Notes under the pieces: model-generated
What the model was told of the DNA's origin: nothing
Databases searched by the model: none
Seen by the model: the letters and a program-made list of their open reading frames with translations, nothing else
Made by a program: the position numbers and the translations under genes
Shown here: in pieces, positions 43,891 to 55,948 of the stretch
Position numbering within the stretch: the first letter of the stretch is position 1
How the letters are laid out: every line of letters starts with the position of its first letter
NCBI GenBank assembly: GCA_030035585.1
Contig: CM057476.1
Coordinates: forward strand, 25,032,501-25,096,500
Length of the DNA stretch: 64,000 nucleotides
Source: Dugong dugon
Lineage: Eukaryota > Chordata > Mammalia > Sirenia > Dugongidae
Reading direction: 5' to 3'

Positions 43891-45222
43891 TGCAGTGTGA
43901 TGGATCACTTTTATATGGCCTTTCTAGCCATGGTCTTATAACTTCCACCAAATGATTGGGTGGGACTATGCAAATAAGGTGCTTGCGACCCACCAAGGGG
44001 ATTGGACAGCTTGCTAATAATGCAACTAAGGTTCATGACACCTTTGTAGGGGTAACCCATTGCTGTCATGTCAATTCCAACTCATAGCAACCCTATAGCA
44101 CAAAGTAGAATGGTCCCATAGTTTCCAAGGCTGTAAATCTTTATGGAAGCAGGCTGCCACAACTTTCTCCCATGGAGCACATGGTGGATTTGAACCACTG
44201 ACCTTTAGGTTAGCAACCAAGTGCTTTACCCACTGCACCACCAGGGCTTCTTCTTGTCAGGTTGGGACTGTGCAAATAAGGTATATGGAACCCTAACAAG
44301 GGGACTGGTCAGTTTTGCCATCCTGCTAGGCTTAAAATGAGCCATCCCAGAGGCAGAAAAGGGGGACCTCACTATCACCAAGAAGAGATGAGAGCGGAGC
44401 ACATCCTTTGGACCTGGGGTCCCTGCACTGAGAACCGACTTGACCCAAGAGACAGAGAGGAGAGAGCTGTAACACTGGAGACAGTGCAAGATGGCAAGAA
44501 GTAGCAGCAGAGAAACGGTGGCAGCAGAACCAGGAGACAGGTGCAAGATGGCACCGTAGGCTTTCTGGCCCACAGAGCTAGGCGATTACAGCAAGTGTGC
44601 TGACCCACGGAGTGAGAGACCTCAGAGACTTTGGGCAGGAAGCTTCCTGGAGGAGTGGGGTGCCTCCAGGCACTTCGTGGTGGAGCTAGGCTTGCCGACC
44701 CATGGAGCTAAAGAGCTGAGCACCTTTGGGCAGGAGGCTTCCTGGCAGAGTGTAGTGCACCTGGGCACTTATTGGCAGAGATAAAGAGCTTTGTAACACT
44801 TGCCTGAGCAGGGCAGAGGCAGGGCCAAGGCAACAAGAGGATGAGAGGCCAAGGGCCAGAGAGAGGTCTGCCTGCGGGCACAGCCAAAGAGCTGTCCTGA
44901 TCAAAAAACTGTATCTTGAGTCATTCCTGATCCTAAATTGTAACCTATTACTTCCCAAATAAACCTCATGACTGTGAGTATGGACTGTGCACTCTGGGTG
45001 GCCCTTGCAATGAGTTATTGAACCCAGCAGAGAAGTAGAGAGTGCCATGGGAGAAACAGCTGGTGTCAGAATTGGTAAAAAGGTTGGAGAGAGAAGGTAT
45101 GTCTGACCTCTGCCTCACAGGAATCAGCCTTGTACTGTTGTTTCTGATTCTCCTTCCCGTTTGTGAAGTTAGAGGGGGTCATATGCCACCATGCCATTTT
45201 TACAGTTGGTGCCATTTTTTTT
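43891..45222 (+). mobile_element. LTR family B, long copy, with AfroSINE inside
   Basis: Starts near TGCAGTGTGATGG and is homologous to 50392-51078: both share ATGGCCTTTCTAGCCATGG-like, GGGACTATGCAAATAAGG, CCACCAAGGGGA, AACCCTAACAAGGGGACTGGTCAG, TTTTGCCATCCTGCTAGGC, CCTGAGTCATTCC and CCCAAATAAACC (AATAAA at about 44961), followed by a GTTATTGAACCC block. The middle (44330-44880) holds extra GCAGGAAGCTTCCTGG-type imperfect repeats (44635 and 44728) not in the shorter copy. Flanks ACAAC (43886-43890) and ACAAC (45223-45227) might be a duplication, but the right end does not finish in CA, so I leave the boundary open. No internal coding. Confidence 0.6.
44051..44250 (-). mobile_element. AfroSINE
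   Basis: Minus-strand copy from AACCCATTGCTGTCATGTC (tail) to GCACCACCAGGGCTTC (head), in LTR family B. The shorter LTR family B copy reads through this point without it, which confirms the insertion. Confidence 0.9.
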
Positions 45223-46400
45223 ACAACAATATTTAAAACGCTTTTCAAAGAACCAATTATTGGTTTCACTGATTTTCTTTTGTTTTTATGTTTTCTATTT
45301 AATTGACTTCTGAATTTTATTATATCCCTCCTTCTAGTTACATGGGTTTGATTTGCTTTTCTGTTTTTAACTTCTTTGAGTGAAAGCTTAGATTACTACT
45401 TTTAGATCTTTTTTCCTTTCTAAAATAAGTATTTGAAGCTATAACTTTCCTTCTAAACACTGCTTTAGCCGTATCCCAGAATTTTCTATGTTGTGTTTTA
45501 ACTTTCACTCAGTTCAAAATATTTTCTAAAAACCTTTGTGATTTCTTCTGTGACTCATGGGTCATTTAGAAGTGTGTTAGAACTTCCAAATATTTAGGGA
45601 TTGTCCAGATCCCAGATTTTTGTTGTTAATTTCTAATTCAATACTGTTGTAGTTGAAGAATATAATTTTTTGTTGGTTTCTAATTTTAATTCTCTTGTGG
45701 CTGGAATACAAAATTTCTATAACTTCAATTCTTTAAAAATTTTAAGAATGCTCCACATGCACTTGAAAAGAATGTGTAATCTGCCGTTGTTGTGTGGAGA
45801 GTTCTATATATGTCAGTTAGATCAAGTTGGTTATAGTGTTGCTCAAGTTTTCTATATCCTTAATGGTTTTCTGTCTAGTTTTTCTATCTGTTACCCAGAG
45901 AAGAGTATTGAAATCTCCAATTACAACTGCTGAATTATTTCTCTTTTCAATTATGCCAGTTTTTGCTTCATATATTTTAGGGCTCTGTTGTTAAGTGCAT
46001 TTATAATTGCCATATCTCCCTGATTTCCTGACCTTTCTATCATTATGAAATGTCCTTATTTGTTTCCAGCAGTATTTCTTAACGTCTAATTTGCTTGACA
46101 TTAAAATAGCTAATCCAGCTCTTTTATGGTTACTGTTTGCATGGTATATCTCTTTCTATGCTTTAATTTCAACCTATTTGTGTCTGAATCTAAAGTACAT
46201 CTCTTGGACATAGTATATATTTGGATCTTGCTTTTCATCCAGTTTGACAAACTTTGTCTTTGGTTGGAGTATTTATGCCATTCATATTTAATGAATTATT
46301 GATTTGCTTGGATTCATATTTGCCAATTTGCTATTTGTTTTCTATATCACTTAACATTATTATTTTTAATGGGTGCATAGATTCCACAATATACTTGACC

Positions 46401-47700
46401 ATAATTTACTTTCTCAGTTCTCTATTTTTACATTTAGGTTCTTAAGTTTTAACTTTTATAAAGAGTGTTGAGATATAGCCTTAGGTATCTATTTTCATGA
46501 AAGAAATTCTTACAAGTGGAATTTCTGGATCAAAAGCTTTGCACATTTTACAAATTGATATATATTACCAAACTACTTTCCAAAGAAGTTGAATTCATTT
46601 ATACTCTTAACAACAATTCTTGGGAGTGCTTGGTTACCCTCATCTCTCTCCCAAAATTTTGTTCATCTTTTATATCTTTGGCAATCTGATAGCATTTTAT
46701 TAATTTCCACTTCTTTAAGTATTAATGTGGCTGATTTTTTCCTTTGAATTTTTAATTTTATTATATGCTTACAAAGGTCTACTCTACTCCAAAATTGCAA
46801 ATGTAAAAGTCACACTTTCTTGAAACTCCACTTAATTTTATGTATGCTGAAGTCTTTAGGGAAAAGAACACTGATATCTGCAGTTTACTTTGAAATGAAT
46901 AAAAAAAAAAACTTGGATTGATAGAGGGATACATAAATAGATAGATATGTGATAAGGAAATAATATTAAAAGGTTAGTGGTAGAATATATGGGTGTTTTC
47001 TGTAAAATTCCTCTAATTTTTCTGCATGTTTAAAAATTTTCATGATAAAGTGGTGGAAAAAACACATTTTCTTCTGATACTTTTGTGGTTTCTTTGTTTT
47101 TAAAATCAAATGTGCTCCTGCCATAGATTGACACTATTTTAAGTACTGCATCTTTACAGTACATTCCAATATCTTACAGGGCAAGTCTCTCTCGTGTTTC
47201 TTTCTTTTCAAACATTTCCAGGTACTTTTCTTCTTCATGAACTTTAAAATAAACTGATTAAGCTAAAAAAAAATCCTGATGAATTTTTACAGTAAACCCA
47301 AACTTCCAAATATCCCATCGGCTTGTTTATTAGAAATGCATTAAGCATAAACTTCATTTTAGTAAAGTTTTATGGTATTATCTTCCTATTCAGGTATGTT
47401 TCGTCATTTATTCAAACATTTTTCATTTCCTTCATTAAAATTTTATAATTTTCTTCAAATATATATTTGATTCTTTAATATTTCTTATTAAATGTATTAT
47501 TCCTAGATATTTTATAGTTTTATTGCTGTTGTAAACGAAGTATTTTCCCCATTATATTTTTTAAACTGCTAGTCCTATTATATAGAAAAACTATTTTTAA
47601 AAAATTTAGCTTATATCTGGCTACATTACTACTTTTTGAGTTGATTCTCCTGGATTTTAAAAATATCTATAAAATATTTGTTTTAAATGATGCAGTCTCA
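46401..47700. mobile_element. Three old L1 pieces in mixed orientation
   Basis: 46420-46770 is antisense L1 ORF2 end (TCTTACAAGTGGAATTTCTGGATCAAAAG at 46508; TTCCAAAGAAGTTGAATTC at 46579). 46830-47065 is a sense L1M 3'UTR end (GAAGTCTTTAGGGAAAAGAACACTGATATCTGCAG; ATATGGGTGTTTTCTG; TTTTCATGATAAAGTGG). 47065-47700 is antisense ORF2 RT (ATTTTATAGTTTTATTGCTGTTGTAAACG at 47508). Boundaries approximate. Confidence 0.55.
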
Positions 47701-48335
47701 TCTAAGCAAGTTGTATGATACGGGTTAAAGGGATACAATATACTATGAGTTGGAGGTTAAGAGTTTTATCATAATATATCAAGCCAACACTTAAGAATGT
47801 TTATGAAGAGAAAAATTTGCTTCATGAGAACATATGAAGGAGTAGTCAGAAGTAAATAGTTGCACTCAAAGACAGACACTTAGTGAATATAACTGTGAAT
47901 GCTTTTATAGATACTGTGAGACACTATTATAATACAGTACTGATTGTATTGTAGCTATTGCTGCTTTATCTAATGTTATTATAAGTATTTTAATCCTTTA
48001 AAGGTAAAGCCTAATTTCTACTATTCAACATATACAGCATGCTATGCTCTTGTTTAGGAAGAAAATAAAAATTCTCCTGAAGTTAATGTATATTTTTAAG
48101 GCAATTTTAACTTAAAAAAACCAGCTTTTGGTTACTATTAGGTATGTCTGTTTTGAAGAATTTTATTGCTGTTTTGAACTACATAGAATGACTCTAAAGT
48201 TAACTTAGAAAAAGTCTGAAGAGAAAAAAAAAAAAACATAATGGGGGAATATCTCTACCATAGTAAAAGCTTCAATTAAGAAAGTGTGGTGCTAACATGT
48301 AAATAGGCAAAATAATGAAATAATACTGAAAGAAT
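47701..48335. other. Unassigned stretch
   Basis: AT-rich, no open frame of note and no repeat recognised. Confidence 0.4.
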
Positions 48336-49110
48336 ATAAATAGACCCTAATACATGGAAACTTAATACATGGTAAATATGGTATCTCAAGTCATTAGGGG
48401 GAAATAGATTATTCAATACACAGTGTTAGGACAATTCATCCTTTTTAAAAGTAATAATAATATTGAATCTACATCTCTCATTATACATCATGATATACTA
48501 CATATGAATTAAAGTATTAAATGTAAAAAATGCAAACAAAAGACATTAGAAGGAAATACAGTAATGCTCCTTAATAGCTTAAAAGTGGGAAAGGCCTTTC
48601 TAACTGGATTCAAAATCCACAAACCATGCAAGAAAAGATATCTAAATCATTAAAAAAAAAAATCACCATAGGCAAACTCAAAACACACTTGAAAAACTGG
48701 GAAAAATATTTGGAACTCATTTAACAAAGGACTAATCTCCCTAATACATAAAGATAAGACCAGCCATTTTTTTATTACCCTGCAATTTTAACTCTTGAAA
48801 TTTACCCTACAGATATACTTGCACACATGTGAAATAGTATAGGTAATGGTTTTGCCTTGCAGAACTGTTCACAATATCAAAAGATAGTAAATGACCTTCA
48901 TGTCCTCCAGAAGGATGCTAGTTAAATAATAAAGTATGTACTTAATAGAATGTACTGAGACTGTTAATAAAAAAAGAGGCTGCTTGTTATGTGGTGATAT
49001 ATAAAGATCTCTGAGATATAAATTAAGCACAAAAGTACTTCTTCTGTACAAAGTACAGAAAATTGTGCACAGCAGGCACAATGGTAAAAGGGGGAGGGGA
49101 AGGATGTTTA
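48336..49110 (+). mobile_element. Old L1 ORF2 C-terminal fragment
   Basis: Sense L1ME-like ORF2 end: GAAGGAAATACAGTAATGCTCC, GGGAAAGGCCTTTCTAACTGG (48588), then CTACAGATATACTTGCACACATGTG (48809), CACAATATCAAAAGATAGTAAATGACC (48870) and AATTAAGCACAAAAGTAC. Stops throughout. Confidence 0.6.
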
Positions 49111-49797
49111 TTTTTACTTACATATATATGCATAAAACCAAATCTCCATAGTTACACAGCAACTAACAATAGCAGTTTCTTACTTTGTGGGGTGAGGTGG
49201 GACCTAGGCAACAATAAAAACAGAGAAGATTCCTTGAAATGGAACTGCTAGGTCAATGCACGAATGCATATGTGACTTTGCTAGAGACTGCCAAATTCCC
49301 CTACATAAGGGATGCACTATTTTGTTCCCATCAGCTATGTATGAGAGTGCCTGTTTCTCCACAGCATCTCCAACAGAATGCTATAAAATGTTTGGATTTT
49401 TGCTAAGCTAATCAGTAAAAGATTATATTACCGGGTGCTTTTTTTAAAATTGTTTTTAAATTCAGGTTTATTGAGTAAAATTTACATGCAATAACATTCA
49501 CCGTTTTTGAGAGTACAGTTTAATCAATTTTGAGAAAATTGTGTATTTGTGTAACCACTACAACAACCAAGATATAGAACATGTCCATCACCTCAAACAG
49601 TTCCCTCATGCCCCATCCCACCATGACCAGCCCAAAAGCCACTGATCTCTGACCCTACAGTTTTGTCTATTCCAGAATGTCATATAAATGGAATCATAGT
49701 ATACAGTCTTTTGTGTCTGCGTCTTTCACTTAGCATAATACTGATACCAATAGTTTGTTCCTCTTTATTCCTGAGTAGTATTCCATTGTATCATAAT

Positions 49798-49952
49798 GTA
49801 CCCATTGCTGTTGAGTCAATTCCAACTCACAGTGACCCTAGAGGACAGAGTAGAACTGCCCCATAGGGTTTCCAAGGAGCAGCTGGTGGATTCAAACCGC
49901 CAACTTCTTGGTTAGCAGCCTGAGCTCTTAACCACTGCGCCACTAGGGCTCC
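49798..49952 (-). mobile_element. AfroSINE
   Basis: Minus-strand copy from TACCCATTGCTGTTGAGTC to GCGCCACTAGGGCTCC, lacking the long tail type. In an antisense L1 3'UTR. Confidence 0.92.
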
Positions 49953-50391
49953 ATCACATCATAGTATGGTTTTAATTTACATTTTACTTTTTATGAGTAA
50001 GGTTGAGCATCTTTTCATATGTTCAAATGCCATTTGCCTTTCTTTTCCTGTGAACTGAATGTTCATGTTTCTGCCCAGTCCTCTACTGTGTTTTCTATCT
50101 TTCTTCTCAATTTTGGGGAACTTCATATATATTGAGATTAATATCCTGTGACATAGGTTGCAAATGCTATTTCCCAGTTTGCTACTGATTTTGCTTATAG
50201 TATTTTTGGCATGGGGTCTGGGGGGGTTCAGTGGTAGAATTCTCACCTTCCATGTGGGAGACTCAAGTTTGATTCCCAGCCAAAGCACCTCACGCGCAGC
50301 CACCAACCATCTGTCAGTAAAGGCTGGTGTGTTGTTGCTATGATGCTGAACAGGTTTCAGCAAAGCTTCCAGGCTAGGAAGAAAGGTCTAG

Positions 50392-51078
50392 TGTCATGCA
50401 GTGAATTACTTAACATGGCCCTTCCAGCCATAGTTTTTGTAACTCCCACCAAAATGACTGTGTGGGAACATGCAAATGAGGTACCTGTGGCCCACCAAGG
50501 GGACTGGATAGCATGCTAATAATGTAAATAAGGTACATGGCACCCTTGTGGGGGTGGGACCATGCAAATAAGGTATATGGAACCCTAATGAAGGGATTGG
50601 TCAGTTTTGCCATCCTGCTAGGCTTAAAGGGAGACACGGAGAGAGAGAGAGAGAAGCTGTAACATGGAAGACAGCGAGAGACAACAACCTACAGAGCTAA
50701 GAGTTGTAACACTTGCCCTAGGAGGTCCCCAGCAGGGCCCAGTGGCAGAGGGTGAGAGGAAGCTGTCCTGATAAAGAAGAACTGCATCCTGAGTCATTCC
50801 CACTACTCCAAGTTGATCCTGATCCCAAGTTGTATCCTGTTGCTTCCCTAATAAACCACTTAACTGTAAGTATGGTTCGTGAGTTCTGTGAGATGTTGCA
50901 GTGAATTACAGAACCCAAAATGGGAGGAACAGCACTGAGGGGAGGGGGAGTAGTTGATGTCAGAGACGATGGAGTGGTAGAGCAGTTTGGAAAAGTTGGA
51001 CATTTGGGACAGCTTTAACCTTGGCCTCATAGGAACTAGCTTTGTGCTGATCCTTATAAAAGAAATTATTCATTTATC
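50392..51078 (+). mobile_element. LTR family B, short copy
   Basis: About 690 bp inside the SINE above. Two exact ATGCAAAT octamers in the 5' third, TTTTGCCATCCTGCTAGGC, a GA-rich run (50636-50655), CCTGAGTCATTCCC, CCCTAATAAACC (AATAAA at about 50848) and GCAGTGAATTACAGAACCC near the 3' side. It lacks the ~550-bp middle part of the copy at 43891. The host SINE reads through when it is removed. Solo LTR or LTR plus a short leader; no coding sequence. Confidence 0.65.
50470..50579 (+). promoter_or_regulatory. Two octamer (ATGCAAAT) motifs in LTR family B
   Basis: ATGCAAAT at 50470-50477 and 50572-50579, each followed by A/GAGGTAY. The same element at 43968-43975 is conserved in the longer copy, whose second site is GTGCAAAT (44270-44277). 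ATGCAAAT is the classical POU/OCT binding octamer (established). Use as enhancer is inference. Confidence 0.6.
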
Positions 51079-52050
51079 TGGCAATCTACTTCAGGAAATT
51101 AACCAATGAAAACCTTATGGATCACAATGGTCCAATCTGCAACCCATCATGGGGATGGCACACACCAGGCAGTGTTTTGTTCCATTGTGCCTGGGGTCAC
51201 CACGAGTCTAGGGCTGACTTGACAACAGCTAAGAACAACATTCTTGGTATACAGACTTTTTTTTTTTTTTTTTTACTGCAGTTCCATTTATCAATACTTT
51301 CTGTATTAGATTTTGAGTTAGAGTTAGAAAGGCTTTCGACATTCCCAAGTTATAAAGGAATTCACTAATTTTTTATTCTTCTAGGACATATATGGTATCA
51401 TGTTTTACATATTTCTGATCCATTTGAATTTATCTTGGTTAACAGTGTGAGGTTTAGATCCAATTTTATTTTTTTCCAAGGGCTATGCAATTGTCTCAAT
51501 AGCATTTATTTTAAAAGTACATCTTTTCTCTGGTGATTTGAGATGGCAACATCCATATACCAAATCTCTATGTGTACATGAATCTATTTTTAAAGTTTCT
51601 GTTCTGTTCCATTGATTTGTCTATAATGTGACAACACCACTCTATTATAGATAATTTACAGTACGTTTTCATATCTGATGCGAGTAGCTACACTCCACCC
51701 ACTGCTCTTCTTTGGCAGGCATTTCCTGGCTATTCTTCCTTATTCATTTTTCCATATGAATTTTAATTTTTCTGGCTCCTAGAAAAAAAACCTGTTGGGG
51801 TTATGTTTATTTTTTAACTTAGGGAGAAATTGATATCTTTGAGATATTAAAATATCCTTTTCAAGGACATAGAGTATCTTTCCTTTTGTTGAAGTCCACA
51901 TTTGAGTATTTCAGGAGGCTTGTAAAGTTGTCCTCACGTAACTTTTGAATATTTTCATTAACTTTATTTCTAGGTAAGTTCTTTTACTGCTACTGAAAAT
52001 GAAGATTTTTCTTCCATTATATTGAAGAGGTGGGCACTATCTGTATATAC

Positions 52051-53989
52051 ATGAAGACTGTAGATTTTTTTGAGATTAATTTGAGGAAAACAGTTTCAAT
52101 TGTATTATAGTCTACAGTAATTTGATTTCAATTTAGATTAAAAATTGTTGGATACAAAAGCATTTTACATTTGAGTTCAAAGCAAGTTTAGAGCTTTGCT
52201 CTTATTCACCATAGAAAGTATTTGTAACACAAAATTCATTCACACTAACTGCATATTCTATTAATAATCTTAGAAAAAGACAAAGGACAAAATAAACCTA
52301 AAAGATAAAACTAGACATTTTTCTCCTCAAGATGGTCCTTTAAGGTTAAAGTCAATAAACAGACGAGAAAGTTTTTGGAATGTTTTGGAAAAAAGAACTT
52401 TAGAAGCATGAAATACTGTAAATGGACTTAAAATTAGTGGAAAGAAGCACTCATAAGTGCTTCCCCCATGAATGACCAACGACTAAAAATATTTGAATTA
52501 AGATCTGTTTTAAATAGTAGGATGCTTAAAGGCTGTCTTAACATTTAATCCAAATGTATTTTCATCTCTTATTATCACACTCACTATAGACCAGTCACAG
52601 AGATGAGGACTTAGAATTTCAATGGAAAAAATCACAATACATGAAACAATAAACAAGAAATGTCACAATAAGAAATTCACTGTTCATACACACAATAGCA
52701 ACAATGTTACCATGCATCCACTTTTACAAAGTAGAACATGTTTTCATTGGCTATGCTCTTGTATTATTATCAACAAAAGACTGTATAGTTTTTTCCTTCT
52801 CCTGACACCTTTTTCTTTTTCTTTTCTCTTTTTCTTAACTTTATAGGTGTGCCAAAGTACTCTGGTGTTGCAATATAGGCTTAATGATTATTTACTGACC
52901 ACTTCCTAACCACTTCGGATAATTTAATGAAAAATCTTTTAAAATCTGACACTGTTTCAAAATAGTATGTATTCTGGACTCTTTCCCCTGCCACCCCTTA
53001 ACCTTGTGAGAAGAGAATTATAAGATAAACTAGCAGAGAAATCAGAAAACTTTATTTATTATGAATGGCAAGAGAAGGAGAAATTAAGTCGCTGTACTAC
53101 TCCAGTTTAACAGAATATTCCCTCTAGCACTTAGTCTTATCTCTAATAGATAATATGTAAGAAGATTCTACACAAGTGAAAACAGAAAACGCAATTACAT
53201 TTTACTGCAAGAAATTTGGAAAACGTATTTTTTAACAAAGTTAGCTATTCAAAAGTGTTACCTCAGGCTGTCTCTTAATAGCTCCTTTTCACAAGTGTGA
53301 AATTTAATGAAGACAGCAACATTTACAAACAAAACCAAAATGGTATCTTAATTACTAGCTGCATTTTCTTAGGCAACAAGAGATTAAATGGAAAGAGAAA
53401 TTAGCTTTACAAATGGCATCATACATCTTTATGTTACAACCCCCCTCCATCAAGTCACAGATGGTTATGTATCTTGAACTTCCTAATATTGCAGGCAATT
53501 TTCTTTTCCTTGGGCACACCCAAGTCCATCACTACTTTAAATTATATATTATTTTTGGAATCATTTACAAAGACTGAAGCTGTTAATCATAATTATTTAA
53601 CATTTACTGACCACATGAAATGGGCTTTTTCCTTATTGTGCTCTACATTAATATGAAACTTAGAATTCGTTGACACTACTGACCTATAAGTTTACAGCAT
53701 ACTCACTATATACAGATTAGAGGAATATCTTGACCTAATCCCCCTAACCCTAATAGAAGGCTCCTGGTCCAGTTACTACTGCCAAATCTAACAGCCAAGC
53801 CTGAGGCAAAGTCATGACTGATGTTATTGCTGCCTGTCATGTAAATTCATGTCTAAAAATAAGGACTCATGAGGGCCCAAATGGATGAGTGTCCATAAAA
53901 TTGCATGCATTATGAAAGAGCCCAGAGGTTTTGCTTCTAATCATGTTTAAGTAGCTCCTATCGGAATAACAATCCCGCATATAACCACT
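52051..53989. other. Unassigned stretch
   Basis: About 1.9 kb AT-rich DNA with no recognised repeat or gene. The 74-codon (52622-52846) and 60-codon (53474-53656) frames have no family signature. Confidence 0.4.
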
Positions 53990-54678
53990 ATGAACTCTGG
54001 ACAAAATATTAAAAAGTAACTACATAAAGATATTGGAGAGCAACCAAAAGCAGGAAGATTTTTCAGTGGGGAAAAAGGGTTGAGCACTGGGGTGAGTTTT
54101 CCATTTTCTAATGTGGACAGGCCGCAGTCCATACCATATAGGGAAACTAAAACTTAGATCAAACAAATAAACAAAACATAGTCTTACTTTTTTGAAGAAC
54201 CAGAGGAGAGATTTCAGGGCAAACACAGCAGCAAATGAAGAGGAAAATACTGCACATAAGTAAACCAGAAAGGAGGAGCCCCAAATTGTGCTTATAAGCT
54301 TTGTTCATATCTCTGGCTAATCCTGGAGCACACATATAAAGGGCAGACTCTAAGTATCCCACTAAGGCTTAAGAACCAAACTAAAATTTCATATGCTGCC
54401 AACTGTGGAGGAGATAAGAGTTTCCAGTTCCTATTCAGCCAACTGAATGGCCTGATTTTTAAAAAAAGAAGAAGAAAATCATTAATAGGAAGACTATAAT
54501 AGAATCCAACGTCTTTACAATGTATTATTCACAATGTCTAGGATGCAATTCAGAAGTACTTCACATAAACAGAAACAGAAAAATGTGACGAATACTCAAG
54601 AGACATTCAATGGAGACTGACCCTGAGAGGATCCTAAATGTTGACATTCACATACAAGGATTTAAAAGCAGCTATTAT

Positions 54679-54838
54679 GGAGCCCTAGTTGGCACAGTGG
54701 TTAAGAGCTTAGCTGCTAATCAAAAGATCAGCAGCTCAAATCCACCAGCCACTCCTTGGAAACCCTGTGGGGTGGTTCTACTCTGTCCTATAGGGTCGGT
54801 ATGAGTTGGAATCGATTCGATGGCAACAGGTTTTTTTG
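54679..54838 (+). mobile_element. AfroSINE
   Basis: GGAGCCCTAGTTGGCACAGTGG head, CAGCAGCTCAAATCCACC B-box region, GAATCGATTCGATGGCAAC end and a T-rich tail side. Inside the 5'UTR/ORF1 boundary of L1 no. 5. Confidence 0.93.
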
Positions 54839-54839
54839 T

Positions 54840-55640
54840 TTACTATGACTGTGTTCAAAGGACATAAAGGAAAATATGCTTGTAAGGACTGAAAAGATAG
54901 AAAAACTCAGGAGAGAAATAAAAACTATACACATACACTAAGTGGATGTTTAAGATTTGAAAATTAAAATATCTGAAATAAAAAAATTCACTGGATGGGC
55001 AAAACAGCAATTTGAAGATAACAGAAGGATATGTGAACTTGAACATAGATCCACAGAAACTAGTCAGTCTTAGAGTACAGAGAAAAAACATTTTTTTTAA
55101 AAAAAGGAATATATTATGTGACAATATTAAAAGGTATACCACATACGTATTTGAAGTCCCAGGAGAGAAGAGAGGATACACAGCAGGAAAAGTATTTGAA
55201 AGAATGAATAATGGAGAAAAAAAAAACTGTCCCAGTATGGTGAAAGATGTAAATTTATAAATTCAATAAGCTCAGTGAACGACAAGAAAGAGAAACATGA
55301 AGAAAACTATGCTGAAGCACAGTATACTGAAAGTGATGAAAATCAAAGTGAGAAAGAAAAATCTTGAAATCAGCCAGAAAAAAACAACACATTATAAACA
55401 AGGGAACAGTGATTTAAATGTCTGCTGACTTCTCATCAGAAATAGAGGCCAGAAGACAATCAAACTTTTTTAAACTACTCAAATAATAAAAAATAATTAA
55501 CCCAAAATTCTTTATCCAGTGAAAATATTCTTCAAGAATGAAGGTAGCATAAAGACATTTTTAGATAAATGAAAACTTAGAAAATCCATTGTCAGCAAAC
55601 CTGCACTACAAGAAAAGCTAAAGGAAAATCTTTAGGCAGA
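54840..55640 (+). pseudogene. L1 no. 5 ORF1 (pseudogene)
   Basis: The 82-codon frame at 55012-55260 covers coiled coil to RRM entry (E-V-P-G-E-K-R-G is the I-G-I-P-E-G-E-like turn). The C-terminal domain follows in other frames (TTGAAATCAGCCAGAAAAAAAC; TTCTTTATCCAGTGAAAATATTC; GCACTACAAGAAAAGC). Broken throughout. Confidence 0.6.
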
Positions 55641-55788
55641 AGGGAAAGGATACCACAAAGACAAACAAAACTCTTCCAAGAAAAGAAGGGGATCATATAT
55701 AGAAAATACGGGCATAAATAAAGAAGACTGTTATTTGCCATTAATATCATCAAAATATATATGATTGTACAGAAATATCTATATATAT

Positions 55789-55948
55789 GGGGCCCTGGTG
55801 GTGACGTGGTTAAGAGTTCAGGGTGCTAACCAAAAGGTCAGCAGTTCGATTCCACCAGCCACTCCTTGGAAACCCTATGGGGCAGTTCCACTCTGTCTTA
55901 CAGGGTCACTGTGAGTTGGAACTGACTCAACGGCACACAACAACAACA
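55789..55948 (+). mobile_element. AfroSINE
   Basis: GGGGCCCTGGTGGTGACGTGG head, CAGTTCGATTCCACC B-box region, tail GACTCAACGGCACACAACAAC. Head has GGCCC in place of the usual AGCCC. In the ORF1-ORF2 spacer of L1 no. 5. Confidence 0.93.

Larger units (their letters stand above)
40436..46400 (-). mobile_element. Long antisense old L1 (ORF2 and 3'UTR)
   Basis: Continuous antisense L1M: 3'UTR (40440-41070; GCTTCTTTCACTTAGCATAATAG at 40732), ORF2 C-terminus (41070-41430), then after an inserted 3'UTR the thumb and RT (42055-43860) and, after an inserted LTR, linker and endonuclease (45225-46400). In the RT the box that should read F-A-D-D reads F-A-N-G (antisense codons at 42977-42982 for Asn and Gly), so both catalytic Asp are lost. 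Long in total but heavily broken. Insertions within: L1 3'UTR with AfroSINE (41430-42052), LTR family B with AfroSINE (43891-45222). Confidence 0.8.
50209..51241 (+). mobile_element. Long-form tRNA-derived SINE, split by LTR family B
   Basis: The head GGGGTTCAGTGGTAGAATTCTCACC and GTGGGAGACTCAAGTTTGATTCCC (50222-50277) look like the A- and B-box parts of a tRNA (tRNA-Gly or -Glu like by the TTCAGTGGTAGAATTCTC string). The body continues ATGATGCTGAACAGGTTTCAGC and breaks at 50391. It resumes at 51079 with CTGGCAATCTACTTCAGG, runs through AATGAAAACCTTATGGATCAC and ends GACTTGACAACAGCTAAGAACAAC. It is a SINE, not a tRNA gene. Confidence 0.85.
49225..52050 (-). mobile_element. Old L1 3'UTR and ORF2 end (antisense), multiply interrupted
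   Basis: Antisense pieces at 49225-49430, 49446-49795 (CATATAAATGGAATCATAGTATACAG; TTTCACTTAGCATAATACTG), 49960-50208 and 51245-52050 (TGTGAGGTTTAGATCCAATTTTA at 51447; ATTGATTTGTCTATAATGTGACAACACCAC at 51612). Interrupted by an AfroSINE (49798-49952) and by a long-form SINE that itself holds LTR family B. A T-run at 51257-51275 follows the SINE. Confidence 0.65.

Noticed and set aside
43886..45227. ACAAC flanks as a proven target duplication of LTR family B
   Set aside because: The right end does not finish in CA and lies in a T-rich run; a 5-bp match is easily chance.
50222..50290. tRNA-like sequence with A- and B-box parts
   Set aside because: It is the head of a SINE that continues into a body and LINE-like tail, repeated at 37411-38278; the cloverleaf is not maintained.
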